Shown here piece after piece: positions 44,054 through 52,750 of a DNA stretch of 64,000 nucleotides. Every line of letters begins with the position of its first letter. Within the stretch, counting starts at the first letter, position 1. Origin of the DNA: Megasphaera_A sueciensis (lineage in GTDB: Bacteria > Bacillota > Negativicutes > Veillonellales > Megasphaeraceae); the NCBI RefSeq assembly GCF_050219315.1, contig NZ_CP116939.1, positions 1,240,001-1,304,000 of the forward strand, read 5' to 3'. The notes beneath the pieces are model-generated. The model was given only the letters and a program-made list of their open reading frames with translations, was not told the origin of the DNA and did no database searches. The position numbers and the translations under genes are program-made.

Positions 44054-44254
44054 TTACGTCGAAGTATTTGCAATGCTGGTTAAATCACTGCCAATTTTGC
44101 TGTAAATCGAAGATAAGGAGCCTTTAATGTTAAAGCCAAACCAAATCATGACACCAATAAGAACTACAAGCAGTAAAATAATAGCGTATTCGGTAAGTCC
44201 CTGACCTTTTTCGCCTAAATAGCGATTCATCAAATACTGTACATACGTCAACAT
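44054..44254 (-). CDS. flp: Flp/Fap major pilin
   Basis: The 66-residue product ends its basic leader at EKGQGLTEYAIILLLVVLIGVM, the canonical Flp pilin cleavage and hydrophobic segment (cut before the residues leading to TEY). A short Ser/Thr-rich tail follows (SLSSIYSKIGSDLTSIANTST). The ATG at 44254 has GGAGGGGAGGG upstream, a very strong ribosome binding site. A longer reading with an earlier start would put 26 unrelated residues before the leader. It has its own promoter and terminator, fitting the high demand for pilin. Confidence 0.93.
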   Translation of the reverse strand: MLTYVQYLMNRYLGEKGQGLTEYAIILLLVVLIGVMIWFGFNIKGSLSSIYSKIGSDLTSIANTST

Positions 44255-44323
44255 ATCGTTTCCCTCCCCTCCATCCGTACTCTTTATATACCCTTGCATA
44301 ATCGTAAGGTATATTACGTTTTG

Positions 44324-44352
44324 ATTATACACTATGTATTTTTATAATTCAA
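44324..44352 (-). promoter_or_regulatory. flp pilin promoter
   Basis: On the minus strand TTGAAT (44352-44347), a 17-base spacer and TATAAT (44329-44324) lie about 70 bases before the flp ATG, just downstream of the tadB stop. Confidence 0.8.
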
Positions 44353-44380
44353 GACTCATTTACTATTAATTGTTTCTTGT

Positions 44381-45358
44381 TTACATCTCGATATTGACCA
44401 ATTTTCGGATAATCATCAGTCCTATAAAATCAAGAAAGATTCCTACCCCAATTAGAATCCTGCCTATAGTAAGCGTAAACAAAGGCATCATAAATTCAGG
44501 TGCCACCATAAACATGATCACAGCAAAGCCGATCGGCAGACATGCCAGAATATACCCGGACAAGCGACCTTGTGCCGTCAGCGCCTTGATTTCCCGTTTC
44601 ATGCGGATCCGATCCATAATCGTCTGCGCTACGGTATCCAAAATCTGCGACAGATTGCCGCCTACCTGCCGTTGAATCAGTACGGCCGTTACGACAAGGT
44701 CCAAATCCTTGCTGGGAATGCGCCGTCCCATATTTTCCATGGCTGTTTCGGTGCTGGCTCCCAATTGTATTTCCATGATCGTCTTGGTAAATTCTGTGGA
44801 AATAGGCGGACTCATTTCCCGTCCCACCAAGGACATGGTCTGATTAAAGCTGAACCCGGCTCGCAGGGCGTTGGCCATCATGACCAAGGCATCCCCCAAT
44901 TGATTGCCAAAAGCCGTTCGCCGCTGCTGTATATGAATCTGCAGCCAAAAAAAGCTGGCAATCATAGCCATCAAGCCCAACAAAACTCCTGAAAACACAT
45001 TCTGAAAGAGAATGGCCGCAACCACACCCGCAACGATGCCCACGAGAACCATCAATACGATAAAATCAGCCCCGCGAAACGGCAGATCTGCCTGCTGCAT
45101 GCGCTGATCCATGGAAATGGCCTGCGGCATACGGATAATAGAAGATCCAATGGGACGGATCACGCGAAGCAGTGCCGCAAAAAACTGTCCTGCCACCTGT
45201 CTTCTCGGCTGCGCCGCCTGTATATTACGCTGTTCCATATACGGCCGCATCTTCGCATTGACATCCACACGCTTCGTTGATACGCCGGCACGCAAAAAAA
45301 AGATGGTTATGACAATAAAGAAAAACAATCCGAGTGTCAGAGAAAGGAGAATTACCAC
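44381..45358 (-). CDS. tadB: TadB-like inner-membrane platform protein
   Basis: First type II secretion F-domain protein of the Flp machine. The product of about 325 residues has an N-terminal membrane segment, two central ones (about 105-150) and the T2SF region: LGDALVMMANALRAGFSFNQ, MSPPISTEFTKTIMEIQLG, RQVGGNLSQILDTVA, IKALTAQGRLSGYILACLP. These are TadB features. A GTG at 45358 is preferred because AAAGGGG lies 8 bases before it; the GTG at 45367, which overlaps the tadZ stop, is the alternative. Confidence 0.88.
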   Translation of the reverse strand: MVILLSLTLGLFFFIVITIFFLRAGVSTKRVDVNAKMRPYMEQRNIQAAQPRRQVAGQFFAALLRVIRPIGSSIIRMPQAISMDQRMQQADLPFRGADFIVLMVLVGIVAGVVAAILFQNVFSGVLLGLMAMIASFFWLQIHIQQRRTAFGNQLGDALVMMANALRAGFSFNQTMSLVGREMSPPISTEFTKTIMEIQLGASTETAMENMGRRIPSKDLDLVVTAVLIQRQVGGNLSQILDTVAQTIMDRIRMKREIKALTAQGRLSGYILACLPIGFAVIMFMVAPEFMMPLFTLTIGRILIGVGIFLDFIGLMIIRKLVNIEM

Positions 45359-45363
45359 AAGAA

Positions 45364-46482
45364 TCACCCCTTTCTATCTGCTATATACATTTCTTTGGCA
45401 ATAGCCGCAATACGTTTGGCAAATGCGGAATCCGGACGAATATCCGCCACAATACGACCATTATTAGCCGCCGTAGATAACAGAAGATACTCATTGGGAA
45501 TAATGGCATAGATAGGATTTTCTAATTCAGCTTCCAACCGCTGCCGCATCTCTTCCGTACAAGGTTCTACGCGGGAAAAGAAAACCCGGACTCGTTCGGC
45601 ATAATCATCCCAGGTTCGGAAGATGTCCAGACATTTTTTCATATGCTCGATCTCAAAACCGCCGCTGATCATCGCCATGACTGCCGTTGTATCGGCTATT
45701 TCACATGCCATATTGGAAATCGGACGAAAGGCTGGCGGTAAATCAATCAAAACATACGGGAATATACCGCGAGCCATCTGCACCAGCGCCATAAAATCGC
45801 TCGGCATGATTTGCTCCGCCATCTCCGGTACACGCGTACCGCAAAGAACACTGACTTTTTCTGACACGGGGATAAAATATGAATTTAACGTTGTCGGTGA
45901 TAAAAAAACGATATCGCGGACAGCTTCTACTATGGTACTTTGCGGATTCAAATTAAAAAACATCGCCATATCGCCGAACTGCAGATCCGCATCTATGATG
46001 CCGACACGTCCCTGACTCTCTTCTGCCAACGCCATGGCAAGGTTAGCAATAAAGGTCGTTTTGCCGCTTTTCCCCTTCGGACTGAAAAAAGCAATAACTT
46101 TTGAATGGATTTCCTCTTCCTCAAAAGCCCGCACGCTATTTACTAATTCCATAGAAGAAAACGGTGCCACCAGAAAACCTCCGGCGCCGGATTTGATAAC
46201 AGAGCGAAAAAGATTCAGAGACCACTTTTTTCCTAACGCCAGCAATTGCGTATTAGGGAATTTTTCCCGGAAGTCTTCAATAATGCCATAGCTTTCTATA
46301 TGATCGACATCAAGCAATAGCAGCGTCGGACGAAATATACCGCCTTGATTCAATGCATCGCGCGAATCAGGGTATGCCGCAGCCAGCTGAAAGCCGACGG
46401 TTTCCTGTATGATTGCCGCCATATCCTGTAGTAGTTCTGCATCATGTTCCACAAGCAAAACACGATATTCCTGTGTCGCCAT
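45364..46482 (-). CDS. tadZ: TadZ/CpaE-like localisation ATPase with receiver-like domain
   Basis: Directs the Tad machine to its site. The 372-residue product has an N-terminal receiver-like domain (residues about 1-120, YRVLLVEHDAELLQDM, LLLLDVDHIESYG with the acidic pocket and a Lys). A ParA/MinD-type ATPase follows, with IAFFSPKGKSGKTTFIANLA (deviant Walker A with signature lysine at about 135-154) and GRVGIIDADLQFGDMAMFF. It overlaps or abuts tadB. A second TadZ-like gene lies upstream. Confidence 0.88.
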   Translation of the reverse strand: MATQEYRVLLVEHDAELLQDMAAIIQETVGFQLAAAYPDSRDALNQGGIFRPTLLLLDVDHIESYGIIEDFREKFPNTQLLALGKKWSLNLFRSVIKSGAGGFLVAPFSSMELVNSVRAFEEEEIHSKVIAFFSPKGKSGKTTFIANLAMALAEESQGRVGIIDADLQFGDMAMFFNLNPQSTIVEAVRDIVFLSPTTLNSYFIPVSEKVSVLCGTRVPEMAEQIMPSDFMALVQMARGIFPYVLIDLPPAFRPISNMACEIADTTAVMAMISGGFEIEHMKKCLDIFRTWDDYAERVRVFFSRVEPCTEEMRQRLEAELENPIYAIIPNEYLLLSTAANNGRIVADIRPDSAFAKRIAAIAKEMYIADRKG

Positions 46483-46540
46483 GTTATATCTTCCCTTCTA
46501 TCCTGCCTATACACCAAACAAATAGATACTGTTTCCGTAT

Positions 46541-47380
46541 CTATTTGTGAAATAATCCAAAAAAACCACCGCCGTTCTGCTGAAGCGCTGCGGTCTTGGT
46601 ACCCTGTGTTTTCCCCATCCTATTCGTATATTTATCGGTTAACGCTATGAGCCCTGCCGCTAGCGGAGAATCTTTCTTCGTGAGGTCCAATACAATCGGC
46701 ACCGCCGAGTGGATGGATTCGACGGCTGCCTTAAAATCATTTGGCAATACATGATAAAAACTGGCATTCAGCAGATGTTCCACGTCACCGATTTCTATAT
46801 TTGTCTTGGCATTGCTGCGATTTAAAATGAACCGGATTTTATTAGCCGCATATCCCATACGTTTCATAGCTTCATACCCCATTTTCATATTCTTGATAGT
46901 CGGGATAAAATCCACGATAGCTACGGCTGTAATAAGTGTACTGATATCCATGACTTCCAAATTCAATTCGGTAAAAGACGAAGTAGTATCAATAATCACG
47001 TAGTCGTACTCACGACGCAGTTCTCTAATAACTTTTCCCGCCTGTTTAGCAGAAACAGCATAGGCTTGTTCCAAGGTTTTTGGTGCCGTAATAACGGAAA
47101 ATGTCGTTTCCCCGTATGTATACGGCGTTATATATGTCATCAGATCAAAGCTTTCCGGATTTTTATCTATGGCTAATTGGGCATCATATATCGTCTGCAC
47201 CGGTTGAAGCTGTAAAAAGTTCGCTATATCGCCAAACTGCAGATCCAGATCAACCACACAGGCTCGAAATCCTTGATGGGCCAATTCCGCTGTCAGATTC
47301 ACTGCTATCAAGGACTTTCCCACTGCGGAAGCCGTACTAAATACAGTAATAATAATACCGTTCCTACTTATTTCTACCAT
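46541..47380 (-). CDS. Second TadZ/CpaE-like ATPase, no receiver domain, altered Walker A
   Basis: The 279-residue product consists only of a ParA/MinD-like domain. The N-terminal loop is VFSTASAVGKSLIAVNL. The GKS is present, but the signature lysine and the GG of the deviant Walker motif are replaced by ASA. The following FRACVVDLDLQFGDIANFL is normal, as are YDYVIIDTTSSF and ILNRSNAKT. It may be a partner of the first TadZ or a non-hydrolysing subunit. C-terminal tail is Gly/Phe-rich (GGGFFGLF). Good ribosome binding site AAAGGAG. Confidence 0.82.
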   Translation of the reverse strand: MVEISRNGIIITVFSTASAVGKSLIAVNLTAELAHQGFRACVVDLDLQFGDIANFLQLQPVQTIYDAQLAIDKNPESFDLMTYITPYTYGETTFSVITAPKTLEQAYAVSAKQAGKVIRELRREYDYVIIDTTSSFTELNLEVMDISTLITAVAIVDFIPTIKNMKMGYEAMKRMGYAANKIRFILNRSNAKTNIEIGDVEHLLNASFYHVLPNDFKAAVESIHSAVPIVLDLTKKDSPLAAGLIALTDKYTNRMGKTQGTKTAALQQNGGGFFGLFHK

Positions 47381-47435
47381 TGCTGTTTCTCCTTTATAAC
47401 CGATACTGCACAGGCTGCTATCAACATATATCTAT

Positions 47436-49151
47436 TTATGTTTTATCATTTTTTGCGCGGAGGATTGCCAGTTTCTGTTCCAGAATTCCTGGCGTATATT
47501 CTGAGTGACTCGTATTATTCGTATCATTCATATGTTGGTCTAACCGCACGGGAACAATGCTGTTATTCGCATTATTAGCTGCCACGGTCTGCTGGTACAA
47601 ATCGGTGGTCCTGCTCATCGTATGCATGCTGGTGATCCGATCTGCCTCGGAAGCTGCATGGATACCCCCGCCAGGAGATTTGGTCTCTTCCGCGGCTGCC
47701 TTTGCTAGCCGTTTGGCTCTCGCTTTAGCGATTTCCTGTTTTTCTTTCAACTTCCGTTCTGCTCTCTGGGCCGCTAACGATTCATCTTCCTCCTGATATT
47801 CGTCTTTAGCAACGACGGTATGGCTGTCCATAATTTTAGGAATTACCGGCATCTGCTGTTCATCCCGGGTTATGGTATGCAATTCATGCTGCATAGCTTC
47901 AGAAACTCTTGTAGACGTCGAATTATCGACCATTGTCGGTGTAATAAAAATCAACAATTCTTTTTCATCATGTGATTCGGATACATCACGAAACAGGCGT
48001 CCTAATATGGGAATATCTCCTAATATCGGGATCTTATTAATAGATTTTGTGTCTTCTGTGCTGATAAGACCGCCGATGACCATGGTTTGGCCAGAAGGCA
48101 GGCTGATGACCGTTTCCGCTTTTCGCGTAGCGAGTCCCATTAATGAAGTACCGTTTACAATAATCCCCGCTGCGGAACTTAACGTGCTGACGGATACCAT
48201 TACTTTGCTGGTAATCAATCCGTCCTCATTAGCAACGGGTTCCATATTGAGCTCAATACCATAATTTTTCCATTGCACATTGGTAGACCCATTGGAATTG
48301 GTAGAGGGGACCGGCATTTCTCCGCCAATCAAAATGCTGGCTTTTTGTCCGCTCATCGTCACCACATGCGGCTGCGATAATACTTTGGCATCGCCATTTC
48401 CGATCAATAAATTTAAAGTTGCCATTAAAGGGGCTGCGGAGTTATAACTCCGTGAGTTGATAGACGTAGGATTGCCGCTGGAATCATACGACATCGTTGT
48501 CGTATCAAATTTACTATACTGTCCAAAAGAAAAGCTGCCCGGATTAACGGAGGCAATCCCGGTCGTACTATCAACAGAAGAGGCATTGCCCCAATTAATA
48601 CCTAAATTTTTGGTTTTATTTTTAGAAATTTCGACAATTCGCGCTTCAATACGAATCTGCATCGGATCTGTCAATGTCAGCATATCCACTACATCACTGC
48701 CATACATTTTTGCAATAGCAGCCGCACGCTGCTGCTGCTCCTGATCTTTTACTTCTCCTGTAAGGAGTATTTTGCCGCCGATCTTATCAACCCGCACGCC
48801 GGGATAGCCGATACTGTGTTGAATTACCTCTCCCGTTCCTACATCTTGATCTGTAATAACAACCGTATAGTCATGACGACTGCCCCCGCCATCCCACACA
48901 TACAAGGAGGTCGAACCTACTCCTTTGGCAACAATCAGCAACTGCTGCCCGGATGTCACCGTCACATCGGCAATGGCCGGGTTAGCAATGGCAATGCGGG
49001 AAATCCCGCCATTTACATTCATCACTTGCGATTGATTGACATCTATCACAATTTCTGCAGCCGCCCATGCCACGGTACCGGACATCATCCATACGGCGGC
49101 GGTATATACGGGCAATGCCCATATGCTGTTTTTCAGCTTTTTCTTGTTCAT
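47436..49151 (-). CDS. rcpA: Flp pilus outer-membrane secretin RcpA/CpaC
   Basis: Forms the outer-membrane channel for the pilus. The 571-residue product has a signal peptide (cleavage near AWA-AAE), the pilus-secretin N-terminal domain (VIDVNQSQVMNVNGGISRI), a BON-like segment (GGKILLTGEVKDQEQQQRAA), the secretin core (VLSQPHVVTMSGQKASILIG, MVIGGLISTEDTKSINKIPI, LGDIPILGRLFRD) and a Lys/Ala-rich tail. The ATG at 49151 has AGGGGGCAGGAAG upstream. Direct evidence for an outer membrane. Confidence 0.95.
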   Translation of the reverse strand: MNKKKLKNSIWALPVYTAAVWMMSGTVAWAAAEIVIDVNQSQVMNVNGGISRIAIANPAIADVTVTSGQQLLIVAKGVGSTSLYVWDGGGSRHDYTVVITDQDVGTGEVIQHSIGYPGVRVDKIGGKILLTGEVKDQEQQQRAAAIAKMYGSDVVDMLTLTDPMQIRIEARIVEISKNKTKNLGINWGNASSVDSTTGIASVNPGSFSFGQYSKFDTTTMSYDSSGNPTSINSRSYNSAAPLMATLNLLIGNGDAKVLSQPHVVTMSGQKASILIGGEMPVPSTNSNGSTNVQWKNYGIELNMEPVANEDGLITSKVMVSVSTLSSAAGIIVNGTSLMGLATRKAETVISLPSGQTMVIGGLISTEDTKSINKIPILGDIPILGRLFRDVSESHDEKELLIFITPTMVDNSTSTRVSEAMQHELHTITRDEQQMPVIPKIMDSHTVVAKDEYQEEDESLAAQRAERKLKEKQEIAKARAKRLAKAAAEETKSPGGGIHAASEADRITSMHTMSRTTDLYQQTVAANNANNSIVPVRLDQHMNDTNNTSHSEYTPGILEQKLAILRAKNDKT

Positions 49152-49164
49152 AACTTCCTGCCCC

Positions 49165-50169
49165 CTATTGTACATGTACCTGACTGACCGAATTACCGCG
49201 GATAACTTCAATCCCGCGGCCGCCGCCATCGCTATATCCCGATGAGCCGCTGGAAATCACCTGCGCTTGTGCCGGTGGATAATAAGGCACCGAGGCTTGT
49301 GCCGATGGATAATAAGGTACCGAGGCTTGTGCCGACTGAACGGGCTGTGAAGACTGCTGTTGTTTTGGTTCTTCTTGTCCGCCGGCCATATACTGGAAAT
49401 AATCAGGGACAACCGTATAGGATTCACTTGGTAAATCGGGCCGCAGCGCAAGGTACAGGGTTCCCTCCTGCAAAGCTCCCTGGACACGCATGACATCGGA
49501 AGGCTGCACAGCAATCGTAACCATTCCCAATTTTCCTGCAGGCTGCTGCTGTTTATCTTTATTGTCCTTCGCATCTTTGGCATCATTTCCCTGCCCATTG
49601 CCGAAAGACGTATTCACTGCCAACAGTAATACATTCTGAAGTATCAATTTTCCGTATACCGCATTTTTATATGCCTTGTTCGTACTGATCATAAAAATGT
49701 CTACATAATCCCCCGGTTTTACCAATCCGGCAACCCCTGTAAGATCATTGATAGGAATTGTAATCGCCCGCATATTATCCGGAATCGTCCCGGAAAAACC
49801 GTTTCCGCCGGTAAGTTTTTGTCCGGTAATAATATCTTCCTTCACAATCTTTACAACAGCCGCTTTTCCTACAGCATCATCGACCGAATGTACGGCATCC
49901 TGCGGTACTACATTTTTCGGAACGTTTATGGTTTTTAACATATCTTTGGTAATTCTCGTCCGTTCCGGTATATCCACTGCCGCAACAACAACATTCTGAT
50001 ACTGCGGCATGACAGCTGTCTCTTGCTTCGGTGTCAAAAATCCTGTCAAAATAACATAAATGATACTTGCAACGATTACACTCAGTACAAATGCCAGCAA
50101 TACCAGTTTGCGGGGTGACATAACCGCCAGCTTTTCCGGCATGGTTTTGAGTTTATCCCATAATTTCAT
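49165..50169 (-). CDS. rcpC: Flp pilus assembly protein RcpC/CpaB
   Basis: A periplasmic partner of the secretin. The 334-residue product has a membrane anchor (residues about 22-43), a SAF domain (VVVAAVDIPERTRITKDMLK), and the RcpC/CpaB central domain (AITIPINDLTGVAGLVKPGDYVDI split by short linkers). A Gln/Pro/Ser/Tyr-rich C-terminus has tandem repeats of SAQASVPYYP. It is the first gene of the tad run; GGGAGG precedes the ATG. rcpA starts 13 bases downstream. Confidence 0.93.
   Translation of the reverse strand: MKLWDKLKTMPEKLAVMSPRKLVLLAFVLSVIVASIIYVILTGFLTPKQETAVMPQYQNVVVAAVDIPERTRITKDMLKTINVPKNVVPQDAVHSVDDAVGKAAVVKIVKEDIITGQKLTGGNGFSGTIPDNMRAITIPINDLTGVAGLVKPGDYVDIFMISTNKAYKNAVYGKLILQNVLLLAVNTSFGNGQGNDAKDAKDNKDKQQQPAGKLGMVTIAVQPSDVMRVQGALQEGTLYLALRPDLPSESYTVVPDYFQYMAGGQEEPKQQQSSQPVQSAQASVPYYPSAQASVPYYPPAQAQVISSGSSGYSDGGGRGIEVIRGNSVSQVHVQ
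49265..49330. repeat. 30-bp tandem repeat inside rcpC
   Basis: Two nearly identical 30-base units (49265-49294, 49295-49324) plus the start of a third. They differ by two bases in the positions shown. They encode SAQASVPYYP copies in the C-terminal tail of RcpC. The unit is a multiple of three, so copy-number changes keep the frame. Confidence 0.85.
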
Positions 50170-50415
50170 AACAAGGGCCTCCCTTGTATTCTATATCAAA
50201 TCCAGGCAGTATGGTCACTTTCAAATTTTATGGATACATCATACATATTCAATGATACGCAACAGTACTGCTCTTCATTCAAGATATATTAATTTTAGTT
50301 TTTATTACAATTAAATTTAGTATATCATATTTGTTATTTCAATGCTATGCATGTATTGCATGTTCAAATCATGTACTGCGTATTTTGTCTGTATTCTGAA
50401 AAAATCCGCAAGCTA

Positions 50416-50424
50416 TGCTATAAT
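50416..50424 (+). promoter_or_regulatory. Extended -10 promoter of the prepilin peptidase gene
   Basis: TG-C-TATAAT at 50416-50424, 34 bases before the ATG at 50459. GGAGGAGG (50443-50450) is the ribosome binding site. The -35 region is weak. Confidence 0.6.
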
Positions 50425-50458
50425 TAAAAAATAATTCACGTAGGAGGAGGACATCGTT

Positions 50459-51106
50459 ATGAAGCCTTTTTTTTCCATATTTTTAATCGTTTTTATACCT
50501 TTTTTAGCATATGGAACAGCGATTGTATTAAATCATACTATCCTTTGGGGATATAAAAAAGCATCTTCCGAATTGGAATTTCCCGAAAAATTATCACCAA
50601 GAGCCACACACGCACGCCGACTGAAACTGACGTCCGTACTCTTTATCTTTTATGGATTGGTTTTGTGGACTGCAGTCTCCTGGCCGCTGTTATTGACATA
50701 TATCATATATGCAGCCATCTTGGCCGCTATTATTATCATGGATTTTGAACAGCAAATTATTTTGAATACTTTTGTATTGGCACTGGCACTCTTGGCATTG
50801 GCAGCCACTCCCGTATTATCTGCGGCACTGACCGAACGAATTCTTGCCGGAGCCGGAAGTTTTGCCGTTTTTCTTCTCTTAGCCGTATTGACCCGCGGCG
50901 GCATAGGCGGCGGCGATATCAAATTAATCGGGGCCCTCGGATTATTTCTCGGCTTAGACCGTATTATTTTTACCATCGTCTGCGGCATCATTGCCGGCGG
51001 CCTGGTCAGCCTTTTCTTATTATCCACTAAACGCAAGAAACGGAAGGATGCCATTGCCTACGGCCCCTATTTTGCAATCGCCGCCATGATTGCTTTATTT
51101 GTTTAA
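50459..51106 (+). CDS. tadV: A24 prepilin peptidase (TadV/CpaA type)
   Basis: Cleaves the leaders of Flp and TadE. The 215-residue membrane protein has about seven hydrophobic segments and the two catalytic aspartate motifs: IIMDFEQQIILN (about residue 97) and GGIGGGDIKLIGALGLFLG (GxGD, about residue 155). It lacks the N-terminal cysteine-rich methylase domain of PilD. It is encoded divergently from the rcpC end of the tad locus and overlaps the convergent Crp/Fnr gene by 4 bases. Confidence 0.9.
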   Translation: MKPFFSIFLIVFIPFLAYGTAIVLNHTILWGYKKASSELEFPEKLSPRATHARRLKLTSVLFIFYGLVLWTAVSWPLLLTYIIYAAILAAIIIMDFEQQIILNTFVLALALLALAATPVLSAALTERILAGAGSFAVFLLLAVLTRGGIGGGDIKLIGALGLFLGLDRIIFTIVCGIIAGGLVSLFLLSTKRKKRKDAIAYGPYFAIAAMIALFV

Positions 51107-51768
51107 TCTCCATGCAGCGTAAAATGATTCTTATGAAACTCGATGATTCCTTCATCCCGCATTCGACCTAATTCGGAGGACATGGCACTGCGGTCTACGG
51201 AAAGAAAATCTGCCAACTGCTGCCGGTCAAACGCAATATCAAAAGAAGAAGATCCGTGCCTGCGTGCTTCATCAGACAAAAACGCCATCAATTTCTGATG
51301 TGTCGTACGTTGTGATATATACCGTATTTTTTGTGTCAGAAAAATATTTTTTTCCGCCATAATTGCCAAAAGGTTTTTTGTCAATAACGCGGCATATTTC
51401 CCGGCATTGATTTCCGTTCTTACAAACTTATCTATATCTAAATACAGTATCTCTGTTGCCAGCGCCGCTACCGTATCTACTTCACTTGTAGCATTTTGTA
51501 CGCAGGCAAAGCCCTCGCCAAACATCCCTCCGGGTGCCACACGCGCCAAAATATTACGGTTGCCCCAGAAATCTTCCTGTATAATATGGACTGCCCCGCT
51601 TAAAACAATTCCGATATGATGAATTTCATCGCCGGCATAAAAAATAAAGCTGCCTTTTTTGTAGCTTTTTTTTCTTGCCTCCAAGCCTTGCAGCATAGGC
51701 AAAAATTCATCTTGCTGTACCCCTTTGAACAGAGGATTTTTTTTAAAAATAGCGGTGTAACTTCCCAT
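51103..51768 (-). CDS. Crp/Fnr family transcriptional regulator
   Basis: The 221-residue product has an N-terminal cyclic-nucleotide-binding-type domain (YKKGSFIFYAGDEIHHIGIVL, GGMFGEGFA) and a C-terminal winged helix (FDRQQLADFLSVDRSAMSSE). The N-terminal domain has no cysteine set for an Fnr-type FeS cluster, and the phosphate-binding loop of cAMP-type Crp is not conserved, so the effector is unknown. It is transcribed divergently from the 51902-52642 ferredoxin-like gene, which is its likely target. GGAGGTG precedes the ATG. Confidence 0.85.
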   Translation of the reverse strand: MGSYTAIFKKNPLFKGVQQDEFLPMLQGLEARKKSYKKGSFIFYAGDEIHHIGIVLSGAVHIIQEDFWGNRNILARVAPGGMFGEGFACVQNATSEVDTVAALATEILYLDIDKFVRTEINAGKYAALLTKNLLAIMAEKNIFLTQKIRYISQRTTHQKLMAFLSDEARRHGSSSFDIAFDRQQLADFLSVDRSAMSSELGRMRDEGIIEFHKNHFTLHGD

Positions 51769-51901
51769 AATTCACCTCCATGTTGTAAAAACAACAGTGC
51801 TTTTCCTTTTATTGTACTATACTTACACCGTAAGGTAAAGGAAAAACAATACATGACACTAATTTTTATACAGAATGCTCATTTTTAAGGAGGATATTAT
51901 C

Positions 51902-52642
51902 ATGATCAGAAAAATTATACATATCGACCAAGATGCATGCAACGGCTGCGGAGCGTGTGCCCAAGCCTGTCACGAAGGAGCTATTGCTATGGTAAACGGC
52001 AAAGCACAGCTCATGCGCGATGATTATTGCGACGGGTTAGGTGATTGCCTGCCTACCTGCCCTACCGGTGCCATTACGTTTGTAGAACGGGAAGCCGCCG
52101 CGTATGACGAAAAAGCAGTAGAAACAAACAAGAAGGCAAAAGGTCTTCCCCCACGGGGTGGCTGCCCGGGAAGCCGCGCACAAACAATCAGCCATACTCC
52201 GCCCGCCGATGGCTGCCCGGGACACAAAACCGCAGTCATTACCCCGGCGCCTGCCGCCACTGCCGTATCTGCCGGAGTGTCACAGCTGCGGCAGTGGCCT
52301 GTTCAAATTAAATTGGCTCCGGTCCATGCCCCTTACTTTGAAAATGCACACCTTCTCATCGCGGCAGATTGTACAGCGTATGCCTATGCTAATTTTCACG
52401 AGGACTTTATTAAAAACAAAATCACGCTGATTGGCTGCCCCAAACTGGATGAGGGAGATTATGCGGAAAAACTGACAGAAATTATACGCCGCAATGACAT
52501 CAAGGATGTCACGATCGTCCGCATGGAAGTTCCTTGCTGCGGCGGATTGGAAAACGCCGCCAAAAGAGCGTTGCAGGCAAGCGGAAAATTTATTCCTTGG
52601 CAGGTAGTTACCCTTTCTATCGACGGGAAAATAATAAGCTAG
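51902..52642 (+). CDS. 4Fe-4S ferredoxin-type protein with C-terminal Cys-containing domain
   Basis: The 246-residue product starts with a ferredoxin domain: CNGCGACAQACHEGAI, with a second CDGLGDCLPTCP set whose first spacing is altered. A linker with GGCPGSRAQ and DGCPGHKTA follows, then a C-terminal domain with AADCTAYAYANFHED, IGCPKLDEGDYAEKL and EVPCCGGLENAAKRA. Proteins of this type are known in clostridia next to Crp/Fnr regulators; their electron partner is not known to me. The ATG at 51902 has AAGGAGG upstream. Confidence 0.82.
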   Translation: MIRKIIHIDQDACNGCGACAQACHEGAIAMVNGKAQLMRDDYCDGLGDCLPTCPTGAITFVEREAAAYDEKAVETNKKAKGLPPRGGCPGSRAQTISHTPPADGCPGHKTAVITPAPAATAVSAGVSQLRQWPVQIKLAPVHAPYFENAHLLIAADCTAYAYANFHEDFIKNKITLIGCPKLDEGDYAEKLTEIIRRNDIKDVTIVRMEVPCCGGLENAAKRALQASGKFIPWQVVTLSIDGKIIS

Positions 52643-52708
52643 AAGGTACGCGTTCTTTTTTGCCGAATGGCAATTCCAGTACTTTTACTGCATTTTCCTT
52701 AAATTGCG

Positions 52709-52750
52709 AAATAACGGTATCGATATATATGTATATCGATACCGTTATTT
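52709..52750. terminator. Bidirectional intrinsic terminator
   Basis: An 18-bp perfect stem (AAATAACGGTATCGATAT with its complement) has a 6-base loop, an A-run before and TTTTTA after. It lies between the convergent ferredoxin-like gene and the FAD dehydrogenase gene, touching the latter's stop. Confidence 0.9.
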
